From: Siderastrea siderea
Taxonomy: Eukaryota; Cnidaria; Anthozoa; Scleractinia; Rhizangiidae
DNA: 64,000 bases
Direction: 5' to 3'
Assembly (NCBI GenBank): GCA_964030785.1
Contig: OZ034968.1
Location: forward strand, 44,702,186-44,766,185
How positions within the stretch are numbered: position 1 is the first letter of the stretch; each line of letters starts with the position of its first letter. Made by a program: the position numbers and the translations under genes. The notes under the pieces are model-generated. The model was given only the letters and a program-made list of their open reading frames with translations, was not told where the DNA came from and did not search any database. Positions 13,984-25,900 of this stretch are shown here, in pieces.

Positions 13984-16900
13984 CAAAGCTGAATAAATAA
14001 AAAAATTAATAAATGTCTGATTGTTAATACATTAATGTGGATGCACAAATTTACATAATGCTTTTGGTATTTGCAAAAATGAGTACTGTAATGGCGAAAT
14101 GACACGACCAAAGCTTCAAACCTTTTATTGTCATGACTTTATCGGAATTATCAGAATTGGTTAGTTAGACAAAAAACACAGTGATGAGGTTCGAAATCTA
14201 AGAAAGAATCATAACACATAACATTACCGATGTAACTGACAAAGGTAATCACAAATCAAAGTAACAGAATAGTTACCAATTGGTCCGTCCGATAGTCTTC
14301 ACAATACAGTCGCGAGTAATTAAATCAATTAGGATTAGTGACGTTACGCATGACGTTATTAATTACAATGCACGCAATATCGATTAATATTTAAACGATA
14401 CACTCCGGCCGCCGTGAAGGTTAAGTAAGTTCAGAAGTTCAGAAGCAAGTAATCAAAAGAATTTAACAGTGGTGTTGCTCTACAGGAACTATAACCACCA
14501 GTTTGTGAACCGGTCGATCTACTGTAACATATCCATGTCCTTTGTACGTCTTGATAGGCTCTCCTTTCCTTGGGTTCTTGTAATGCAACTCAACCTTTCT
14601 TACTTTTCCATCCTTTCCAGGGAAGGTTTTTGTTACTCTCGCGAGCTTGCATTGCCCTCTTACTGAATTTGAGTCAGCAACCAAAACTACATCTCCTTTC
14701 TTCACATCTCTTACTGAAGTATGCCACTTTTGTCTGACAATTAGACTTGGGAAGTAATCAACAATCCATTTTTTCCAAAATCTGTTTATTATCCCTTGGA
14801 TAAATTCAAATCTTTGACGCAGGCTTGACGTCTCCATAAAGGGTCCACTTGGGATTCTGGGACTTGATCTACCAAGTAGTGGGTCATTTGGGCATAGATA
14901 GGTCCCATCATCTGGTGATGTCGGATGACGACCTATTGGTCTTTCATTTACCAAATTTGCAACTTCAAAACAGATGGTTTGCAACTCAGAAAATGTTAAA
15001 GCATTTTCGCCAATCACTAATTTCAATGTTCGTTTAATTGTTTTAATCAAAGCCTCTGATATGCCATTTTGCCAAGGCGCATCAGCAGAAGTAAATTGCC
15101 GTTGAAATCCCTCCACCACGCCAAAAGCTTCCAATTCAGTTTGATTCCAGTTCTTGGTAACATTTATAAGCTCACTGCTTGCTGATACTAGCTGTGGGCC
15201 ATTATCCGAGTAAGGCGCTGAAGGATACCCACGTAAAGATATGAATCTTCGCAATACCATAAGAAATTTATCGGTGCTGTAATCAGATGCAATGTCTATG
15301 TGTACAGCTCTTGAAGCTAGGCAATTGAAAATTATTCCATATGTTTTACCAAATGTTCTTTTTTTCACTTCATCCTTGATTTTGAAAGGTCCGAATAAAT
15401 CAATGGCAGTAGAGTTCCATGCAGGGGCTGGTTTCAACCGGGCTTCTGGAAGTTGACCCATTATTTGCTCAGTCGTTTTCTTTTCTATTTTTCTGCATGT
15501 AACGCATCGAGACTTTATAGACTTTACCAGTTTGTGAAGTTTTACGATCCAATACTTGGCGCGCACTTTACTGGCTGTCGCTGATACTCCAAGGTGTCCC
15601 ATTTGATGTACATACTCAGCGTACAAACGTGAAAAACGATGGTTATAAGGAAGGAGTATAATTTCAGACTTATTGTAACTCATTTCAACCCATTGTTGTA
15701 CGCGATATCCAACAACATATATACCATCTTGTCGTTTGCGTGGGCACAAACGTTTGTATCGTCCCCTCTGGATGTCACTTTCCATCTCATGTTGAACTTG
15801 TAAGATCCAAAATTTTTCAGCATTCAAGATATCGTCATAGAGTAGCGGTGCTGCATAAAAATTGGTTATAGAGACTGCATTAGCGTGATACACTCTTGCA
15901 TCTTGCATCATTATCAGAGGGTGGCTTCCACCGATACATTTTCCAAACCGATTCTTTAGTAGCAGCAAGTGACCGTTGTTGTCTTCTCGTTGAGGATGAT
16001 ATGCAGCGTATTAGTATCCGATCAGTACGTCTATCTCTCCTGTTGGACGATTTATTTCTTTAGCTGAAACATTCTTGAACAATTGTGTAATGTAGCTTGA
16101 GTCAATGCTTTCGACTTCGTTTGTGATTTTATCGATTCCGTAAACGTCAAAATGCACTTCGTTTCCTTTCAGATCTATCAATGGTAAGCTGTATTTGCAG
16201 GAGCGTAGCTTTTCTGCTTTTCCTCCGACTTTGGTTATTGTCAATTCGACTTCTTCACCCTTTAATTTCTCTGTTTTCGCTTTATATCGTTCGTTATAAA
16301 GCACAATGAAGCAGCGCTGTCCCACATAACATTGACAAAGTTTTTCCTCGACTTGATTTTTTTTGGATCTGGAGTACACAAACGGTGTGTTTAGTTGCAC
16401 TGCAGGCGTTTACAGAGCCGGATTCTCTGCTCCAGGTCGCACTTTCGATGATTGGTTTATCCTCATGCAATAGGGTGATGCCTATAAGTACAATTATTTT
16501 TTCCGCACGCTTTTTTCCTTTTACAGTCTCGGAAACAGTGGCCTGGTCTAAGGCATGACCAACAGGCGCCTTTCGTTTTTAGTAGCTGTTTTCTCTCTTC
16601 GACTGGCTTGGCTAGAAAAGTTTTGCATTCGCTCGTCCAGTGTACTCCTTTTCGTGGATCAGACATTTGGGCGGGCTGGTGGTGAATCGTTTATCTTCAA
16701 CGTCTTCAGTCGGCTTTTGAGCGGTTGCAGTATAGTGGGTTGAACCTTTGACCGTCTGGCTTGTGGCTCTGAGATCAGAAGTTTCATATTCTATAATTTT
16801 CCTTTGGTTCAGCAGGGACGTAAGCAGCGCTGGGAACTTGTTTGATTTATCGACGGGTTCTACGCTAGAACAAACAATCTTCGACCACTCTTAATGTCGT

Positions 16901-19900
16901 TAGGTAGCTTACGTTCGATTATACTGACTGAACTTGTCGTCGTAATTTCTGCTTCAAGACCTAGCCGTTTTAAATCTCGATAACCGTCTTCGACTACCGT
17001 GATGAATTCGAGAATGTTCCGATTTTCTCCTTCTCTGACTGGTCTGAAGTTTTGAATAGCGTTGATCACAACGTCTGCTATTTTTGTCGGGTCTCCGTAT
17101 TTTCTGTCTAGTCGCGCCCACATTTCCTCAAGATTATCGTCAACGCTCTTAACGCATTCTAGAGGCTCGCTGCTTAGACACGAACGAAGTACGTAAGGAG
17201 CGCTCATTTCGCTGGTTGCCGGTAAAACATGTTTTGTGAAATCTGATTTGAATCGTGGATAGTCTCTGATATCTCCATGGAAAGAGGGCATTTTAGCCTT
17301 TTCCAGTTGCAATGGATTGATTGATTCTGCTTTAATGCGTGTATTTGTTTCAGCTTCGTCAGAGCGAGATTCGATTTGACTCGATATATCGCTGTATTGC
17401 GCGTGCAGGTTTCGAAGCCATTCGATTTCGATTTCAATGTAGCGTGGTTCCAATGGCAATTCCATTATGTCGTCATGAAGTGATTTGCAGTCGTGAAATA
17501 TCGCGGCCAGGTCGCCTTCGCATTTTCTCAGTTTAGCTGTCGGAGTCATTTCTTTCGAATCAATTGTCAACAGCTTCGTAATTTGCTCAGATGAGGATTT
17601 GAACATCGCTTCTAAGGATGTCTTTTTCTCAACCAATCCATCAAATTTATCACGTATTTCATCTTCCTTTATTTTGAGAAGATTCTCGCTCGCGCACTTG
17701 TTGTAAATTGACGATGCTTCGCCGTATATTTCCTGCAATTCGTTCATCCATGATTCTTCTTTGTCCTGTTCCTCGTCATCGTTTAAGGTATCAGGGTACC
17801 CCAAATGACAACATTGCGTTTTCACCGTTTGAGCGTCAGGCGTTTCACAAGGACCCTAGCAAACTATATATTTTCTGAAAGCTTAATAATTGAAGATGTA
17901 CGAAAACGTATTTAGATAAAGAAAAAAGACAACTGTGTCGAAGATAGAGACTACGTTTTTAAAAAGTACATCGTTCACAAAATCGGTTCCGCTCCAGTCG
18001 AGAATGATCTGGAGAGAAAGACGAACATCGCGCCGAATTCTTCACACCTTTGTCTCAAAAACCGTGTCTCCGAATTTTTGTATCTGGCCTGGTTTATTTT
18101 CTGCACTCAGTTTAACTTTGAAGTTCTAAGAAACACCTCTCCTCTTTCTTTTACGGCCCATAACTTTTGAATGAAAGCAAAAAATAAAATTCGGAGACAC
18201 GGTTTTGGTGTCAAATTATGTGGCAACATTGTCGCCAAGTTTGAGCTAAAATGGTTGAAAACTCGCTGAACGCGAACTTAAAATGTGCGCCCAATTTCTT
18301 GAAAAATTAGTTTCGAGAAAAAAGCCAAAATATGATTTGGAAACTTTTTCCGGTCTGAGGAGATTAAAACACCTAGGTGTCAGGATAATTACCTGCGGTT
18401 GACAGAGGGGAGGCTCAACTTACCGCCTTACAACAATAGCACAAACATGCCGACAACAATGGTATCAAATTCTGCGTGTTTTTATGTTGGAAAGCGACTT
18501 TCTTTGAGTACGAGTGCCGTTCAAAGGGTCTTCAAACGCAATAAACGGAAATTTTAAAGTCATAATATAACACGTCGGCTGTAAAGTGCCGAAGGCATCA
18601 TCATTTGAGCTGGGTGAGACTACCCGAGCTGCCGGGACCTGAAAGACGGAAGGAAAGGCGAAAGGAAAACACATTGAAATCTGCGAAGAAGCCGCCACGT
18701 GTTCGGCTCAAGATCTAAGAGAGAACATCCTCTCAGAAATGCGAGCAATTGGGAAAAAATAAACTTCTTTATTACTGGAGACAAATTCCGTACTTTCCTG
18801 GACATGCCGTCTTTTGCGCCAAGTTGATTCTTTGATACCTCTGGCTTTGTAGAAATGTTATGGAATTTGAATGGATGGATTGTTTTTATTTCGCCGTTCG
18901 CGTTACGAAAAGCGAGCTGACAAGTGAGGAGTCAGGAAGCGCAAGTAATTCCTCAACGCTCGATCTTTTCTCTCTCTCACTCTCTTTCACAGATATGATC
19001 GAAGCCACTGTAGACACACTCGAAATAAGCGGGAACTGCTACGCAATCGATCGCGTGTCAAAACATCGGGGTCCTGTTATGTCACATGCTATTTTCAGCG
19101 TTGTTGACAGATGACTGTCAACACATGATTAGAGAATATTAATGCCACAAATCGTTTTTCGTCCATAACTGTGCGTAGAAACAATCTTTTTTTCTGAAAC
19201 TTTTTGTAAAAGATAGGTTTGAATAATATCTATCTGAAAATGACAGAAGTGAATTTTTCGAAAACATGGTCAATTTTGGGGTACCATGATACCTTAAGTT
19301 TTGAACGTCGATTTCTATGCGTGATTTCTATGCTCTCGATTTCTATGCGTGATAGTTGATTCGGCCTTCGGCCTCATCAACTATCACGCGATAGAAATCT
19401 CGAGCTCATAATCTAATTGTTAAGTAGAATTCATTCTTCTTTCTTGTAAACTTCGACTTCGCTGTGCGTCGAATCTTCAGGGCTTCCGCTTGCTCTGTCA
19501 TCTTGTCACCCTGTCGCTTTTAACCAATTCTGTCTTTGGTACTTCGACTTCGCTGTGTGTCGTCGTCAATTGATTTCGAATGTAATGGCGAAATGACACG
19601 ACCAAAGCTTCACACCTTTTATTGTCATGACTTTATCGGAATTATCAGAATTGGTCAGTTAAACAAAAACACAGTGATGAGGTTCGAAATCTAAGAAAGA
19701 ATCATAACACATAACATTACCGATGTAACTGACAAAGGTAATCACAAATCAAAGTAACAGAATAGTTNNNNNNNNNNNNNNNNNNNNNNNNNNNNNNNNN
19801 NNNNNNNNNNNNNNNNNNNNNNNNNNNNNNNNNNNNNNNNNNNNNNNNNNNNNNNNNNNNNNNNNNNNNNNNNNNNNNNNNNNNNNNNNNNNNNNNNNNN

Positions 19901-22900
19901 NNNNNNNNNNNNNNNNNNNNNNNNNNNNNNNNNNNNNNNNNNNNNNNNNNNNNNNNNNNNNNNNNNNATTGTTTTCAAGAAATACGTCGACGTTACACTA
20001 TTCCTTCTATTGTGACGTTGGATGGTCTGCTACGGTTAAAAGAGGCAACTCAGAACCAGACAACCTAACTTTGACTATGGCTTACCTTTGCTTTCGTTGT
20101 GGCGAATTGTTTACTCAAAGAACTTATCGCGATTATCATGTTAGAGACGAAATTTGTATAAGACCTCTGGTAGAACGAAGAAGATATCAATGTCGTTTCT
20201 GCGTATCCAAGTTCACTCGCAAAGACAATCAACAACGACACGAAAAGACTTGTAAAGAAAGACATAGATTTCCTTACAGATATTGCGATGCAACATTTAC
20301 TACCGAGGGACAACGTCAGAGACATGAAGGTTGTTGTTTTCAAGTCCCACTAGAACCTATGGGAAAAGAACGGATGGAAGATCGAGTTGAAAAATTACAG
20401 ATTCTTCAACACAACCCCGAAGTTTGGCAAGGTTATGTTCATGCCTCCAATGGAACCAGCTATGGATATTGGTTCTCTCAAGACGATAGACTCTGCTATC
20501 TTGGTTTGGATCATGAAACCCTGAATAAACGGTTAGCTACGATCGAAGAATGTCAACGATGGATGTACGCTTAGGTGATACATTCAAAACAAACGAAGGA
20601 ATGAAGTTTGCGCAAGACTAAAACAAACGGTTCTATTAGGAACCACCAATTTTAATAAAGTGTATGACCAACAGGTATTTTTACAAGTTTATGTTAAGTT
20701 TTTACAAGAGTCATAAATTGTTTGAAATCTTTGACAACATCAAAATGGTAGTTTTCTTTCAGTAAAACCAGTTCTGTGTTTCCCTCTTGTCCAAAGGATT
20801 GCCATCTAAAACATTCCTCCGCATAGATGATAATGAGATTGTAGTCGTGCAGATGATGTTGAAATCGTTTCAGATCGTCTTCGAAATACGATTCCATTTG
20901 CCATTTTCTAACTCCTTTTCGCATCGGTACTCCAGTCTCCTGATGTAACTGTTCGGCTGCCTCTTTAATTTCCTTATCCCACCAATGTAGATTTTGTGAT
21001 CGCGCTTTTGCATAGACCAAAGCTCTGGCTAAGATCATCGCTCCAGGTCTTAAATTTAACACAACCCAGACAACTTTGCGACGCCAAGGTTGACATTTCA
21101 TTTGATGAAAGTCAAAAGTTTGTTTCCGTGTAAATTCTTCTTGACAGTGTTCACAGACATATCTGTTTCGACAACAATGATCTGCATCCGATTTTTGAGT
21201 CCACTTACGTCCACATTCTTGACACTTGTGTTTCATTCGTTCCAACAACGCTTGCATGTAGACTTTTTGAAACCCGTTACAGCAGACATCACGTTCATCC
21301 GGTGTGTCGTAGTGTGTCTTACAGGATCGACAGAGAAAACCATAGGCTAAGAGGGGAGCTAGTCGTTTGTTCGTACCAAAAAATTCATCACATTGTCGTT
21401 TGTAACGAAGGTTCATTTGTTTTTCCACCTCCTCATCATCTATACGTGATCGTTTGACTTTTAGGTAGTCATATCGACAGTTCTCTATCTCATCATAGAC
21501 TGTCACAACCTGTTGATATTCGTCACATAGAATCTTGAGTTCCACTTCAGTCAACGGCATCTTTACTCTTTTGCTTTTAGAAATGACTACCCATTGGTTA
21601 TAACAAGTTGGGTGTGACGTCATCGAGCAAGTCTGGACATGGTTTCGGACATGTCTATCATAAGAGACAACAAGTCAAGTTGTGTAAGATAGTATGGAAC
21701 ACATCTGTATGATTGTTGATTTGGATGGATATCAGGTCAAGCATCAACCGTATATTGTTAGAGAATTCGGGCTTTACAGTTTACAACACGGTAGTTTCAA
21801 CTGGTTTTTCGAAAACAAACTACCTTACCTCTCGTTGGAAAAGCGAGATCGCAAAACAGCCAACTATGTCTACCATCATATTCACGGCTTACGATTTGAA
21901 TCAAGCAAGCAAGAAAAAGCCTTACCTCAACCTATGGTCAAACCCATCATCGAGTCAGCCTATCTACGATCCAGAACACAACAACATACCACGGTCGCTT
22001 ACAAGGGAGGATGTTTGGAAAAGAATCTACTCAACGAGCTACAGATTCCTTGTGTGAATTTAGAAGACTTTGGTTGTCCGAAAGTAGAGAAACTCATGGG
22101 GATGGATGAAGGATTCACCTGTGGTCGTCACAAGAAACCCACTCACCACTGTCCCAAACAAGAAACCTATTTGTTTTATCGATGGATGCAGTCTCAACTT
22201 TGAAACCTTTTTTCTCAGCAAAGAATTTGTGTGGGATTACAAACCAACGGTTCTATTAGGAACCACCAATTTTTTACTAGAAGCTTTTGACCAACAAAGT
22301 AAATGAACCAATCAGCGTTAAGTACTAGCGCTTTTAGAAGCTTTTAGAAGTTCGTTGAAATGATTACCAAGTAAATATGGCTACTAGGTTTCCAGAAAAA
22401 GAGGAGGGACTGGGTCTAGCTTGGGTCATGCATGCGTTACAAAATTGACTATAAAGGGGTCATTCTAGACACTAAAATACCATTCGGAGTCAACACTTGA
22501 TGGAGCAAACATGTCTTATCTATGTCAATATTGCGACAAACCCTTTAACAACAATCGGAATCGAAATCGTCATGAAAAACATTACTGTTGGAAACATAAG
22601 CTAAAGGTATCAAAACCGAAGGATGACATACATCAGGCTTTGGAAAAAATTCAAAAAGCGCTTCAAGAGGTACTAGCGGACTTATCACAGTCTGATGTAG
22701 CCTCGACCTCATGTTGTGAGCAATGTATATAAGTCGCAATTCTGATCATTTTAGATCATTTTTGTTCAATCATCAAACCGTGCAGATGTCTCGATGAGTA
22801 CGACGTGTCGTTACTGTCTGAAACAATTTACTCGATCGGATAATCGAAAGCGTCACGAAAACAAGCATTTGAACCCCATAGGTGAACAAACAGAACCGAC

Positions 22901-25900
22901 GAGTCCACTTTTAGGACCCATTTCACCCACTGAACCAACCAGTCCGGTAGAAACAGTTGAACCACCCAGTCCGACAGAAACAACGGAATCAGTTGAACCA
23001 AAGGATCTAGAGAGTCCTAAAGTACACATTGATCCAAAAACGGGACGAAAATTTATGTTTGACGCGTTCGGTGACCCAATGTCACCCGATAGTCTGAAAC
23101 CACTGGATGTATTCCCCGAATCACCTACATCCCCCGTCAAGATGGAAGATGAAGTCTCAGATATGGATCCGTGGGACGAGTTTCGAAAAAGGGTCAAAGC
23201 CCTCAAACTCAAAGACTTTAACCATGTGATGAAAACCCTACGAAAAGCCGGTAATGGTAAGAAGTTGGCTCAAATTCGAGCCTACAATCAAATGCTACCT
23301 GAGTTGCAAAAAGCGCTGAGACAAGTCTACATTGACCACTTGAAATGGGTTCACGTGTTACGCGAGGACCCTATTCACAAAGCTATTCTAGAAACTCGTA
23401 ACCGAATGATGGACGAGGATGATATGGACTACAATGAAGCCGTAGAGGCTGCTGTGAACCAGCGCAAGTATCTGTTGAATCGGGTCTTCCAACCCATGGA
23501 AGAACCCGACACAGACGAAGAGGATATGGATGAAGACGACGAAGAGGACGAAGACGAAAGTCCCGATGAAGACGATATGGATGCAGACGATGAAGAGGAT
23601 GAAGACGAGAACGAAAGTCCCGACGAAAGTCCTGACGAGCACAGTCCGGAAGAGGGTAATGAGCGTCCTCGATACGACCCGTTTGGTATACCACCCAGTT
23701 TCACACAACCTTTGTAGAACCTACTAGTACAATCGATCTGTTTCGTTCCTTGTCGAATAAAACTTGTGTAACCTATTTGAAGTTTGTTTTTTCCTCAGGG
23801 TCTACATACCAAATATATGGTAGAAATTGAGGAGGAGGGAATTCGTTTTGATAACTATGTTGAGGAGGAGGGAATTCGTTTTGATAACTATGTTGAGGAG
23901 GAGTGAATTCGTTTTGATAACTATGTTGAGGAGGAGTGAATTCGTTTTGATAACTACGTTGAGGAGGAGGAGGTTTAGAGATTGATGATAAAAAATTTCT
24001 AAGTCTGATCGGTATCATATAGTTTGATGATAAAAATTTCTAAGTCTGATCGGTATCCGTAAGTTAAGCCCCGACGCGAGCGGCCGTAAACTGGTTGGGT
24101 GGCTAATGATATCCGTAAGACAAAGGTTTATGACCTTGTAAGAGTTTGTTTTACAAGCGAGTAATACATAGCATCTGAACCATTCACTAAAACTTATTCA
24201 TCAAATTACGCAGCCATTCCCGGGATGGCGCAATCGGGTAAGTATCAGACTTCTAATTCTAAGGTCACCAGGTTCGAACCCCAGGTGACGCATCTTCTTT
24301 TTTCTTTTTTAAGTAAGAGAGACTTTGTAAGCAAAACCAAACACGCTAAGCAAGTTCAAACAACATGACGGACTTAAAAACAACATGGCCGCTTACAAAT
24401 CTTCCCGATCCAATATGGCGGCTTCGGAGAAGAAAACTCCCCAAAAACAAGATGGCGGCTTAGGGTTAGCGCACAAGATGACGGCTTAGGGTTAGGGCTA
24501 TTATGCAAATCAGGGCTCCCTAGGGTTACGACCCGCTTTGCGGGTCGCTCTTGCCTCATTAGTATGCTAATTAAATCCGTTGATATGCCGTTTGCGGGTC
24601 GCTCTTGCCTCATTAGTATGCTAATTAAATCCGTTGATTTGCCGTACATATACTCTCACGTTTTACCGGCAACCAGCGAAATGAGCGCTCCTTACGTACT
24701 TCGTTCGTGTCTAAGCAGCGAGCTTCTAAAATGCGTTAAGAGCGTTGACGATAATCTTGAGGAAATGTGGGCGCGACTAGACAGAAAATACGGAGACCCG
24801 ACAAAATTAACGGACGTTGTGATCAACGCTATTCAAAACTTCAGACCAATCAGAGAAGGAGAAAATCGGAAACTTCTCGAATTCATCACGGTAGTCGAAG
24901 ACGGTTATCGAGATTTAAAACGGCTAGGTCTTGAAGTAGAAATTACGAAGACAAGTTCAGTCAGTATAATCGTACGTAAGCTACCTAACGACATTAAGAA
25001 GGAGTGGTCGAAGATTTAGTGCGAGGCCTTGTGTAAAAAATGTGACCCCCGTGGGAATTTCATGATCATTTTAGTTTCAGTGGTTGGATTTATTGTTTGA
25101 AGCATAAAAAATAGAAAAAACTTTGTCACCAATTTTTTCAACCATGGTGACGTCATTTTTTTACAAATTAAATGTGACGTCATGGGCCAACATTTGATGT
25201 TCATAAGAAACGCATTTAAAACGTATAGACTTGAATAAAAATAATCTCAATCAACTTAGTAAATGTATATATATCTTTGTTTGTTGTATTTTAATGTAAC
25301 TCTTTTCTTTTTGCAGTAGATAATTTTTTCTCTATTATTTTAAGCACTACAAAAGGCTATGTAGGTGGTTCGCTGTGGTGATAGAGACCAATTTATGTAT
25401 TTCATCTTTATTTGCACTGATAAGTCCTTATCAATCAAGAAGAAATGTGTGTAGACTCTCATTTTAGTATAAATGTTTCATTTCAAGGTGGAAGATAAAT
25501 CGTAAAGAATGTGTAGTTCGCAATTTCCACCTTTCAGTCTCTTTATTCTTCGCCACGAATCGGGTCGGCCATTTTGTTTTGTCCTCTTTCTTGTTCAAGG
25601 CTGTGTTACGCGAAAATAGTATGTACAAGGCTTAATTTTAGAATATATGTACATTTTAAGGTAGTGACTAATATGGAATCTAAAAACTATTTCAAAGCAC
25701 CTTAGAAATGACGTTTGGTGGTGTTTTCACAGTTCACACCTGTTTTTCCCACAATGCATTTCGTGTAACATGTTCTTAAATCCTTACAATTTTGGTATTT
25801 TCCTTTCATGTTTTTAATCTCTCTGGTCAAGAATATGCCTCTCACTAATATCATTTGTTGTACGCCGTGTTCAAGAGCCCAAACCAGGTTTGAGAAAGCA

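Larger units (their letters stand above)
14087..19767 (-). mobile_element. BEL/Pao LTR retrotransposon, copy 1 (RT deleted)
   Basis: Minus-strand element with matching LTRs at 14087-14468 and 19581-19767, the latter cut by gap 1. Order in its own direction: 5' LTR, gag (17825-16860), CCHC knuckle, aspartic protease, then directly the RNase H end/integrase. About 2 kb carrying reverse transcriptase and most of RNase H is missing at ~15854, as shown by comparison with copy 2. An in-frame stop follows the protease motif LIGY, and gag has a 4-bp deletion relative to copy 2. Confidence 0.88.

Noticed and set aside
13905..14111. His-Thr repeat frame on the minus strand
   Set aside because: Pure translation of the (TG)n microsatellite.
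23383..23708. Long minus-strand frames opposite protein E
   Set aside because: Shadows of the acidic GAN/GAC codon run of gene E; Ser- or Phe/Val-rich without motifs.
24452..24530. Interstitial telomere from TTAGGG words
   Set aside because: Only three or four scattered TAGGGTTA words, not a tandem array.
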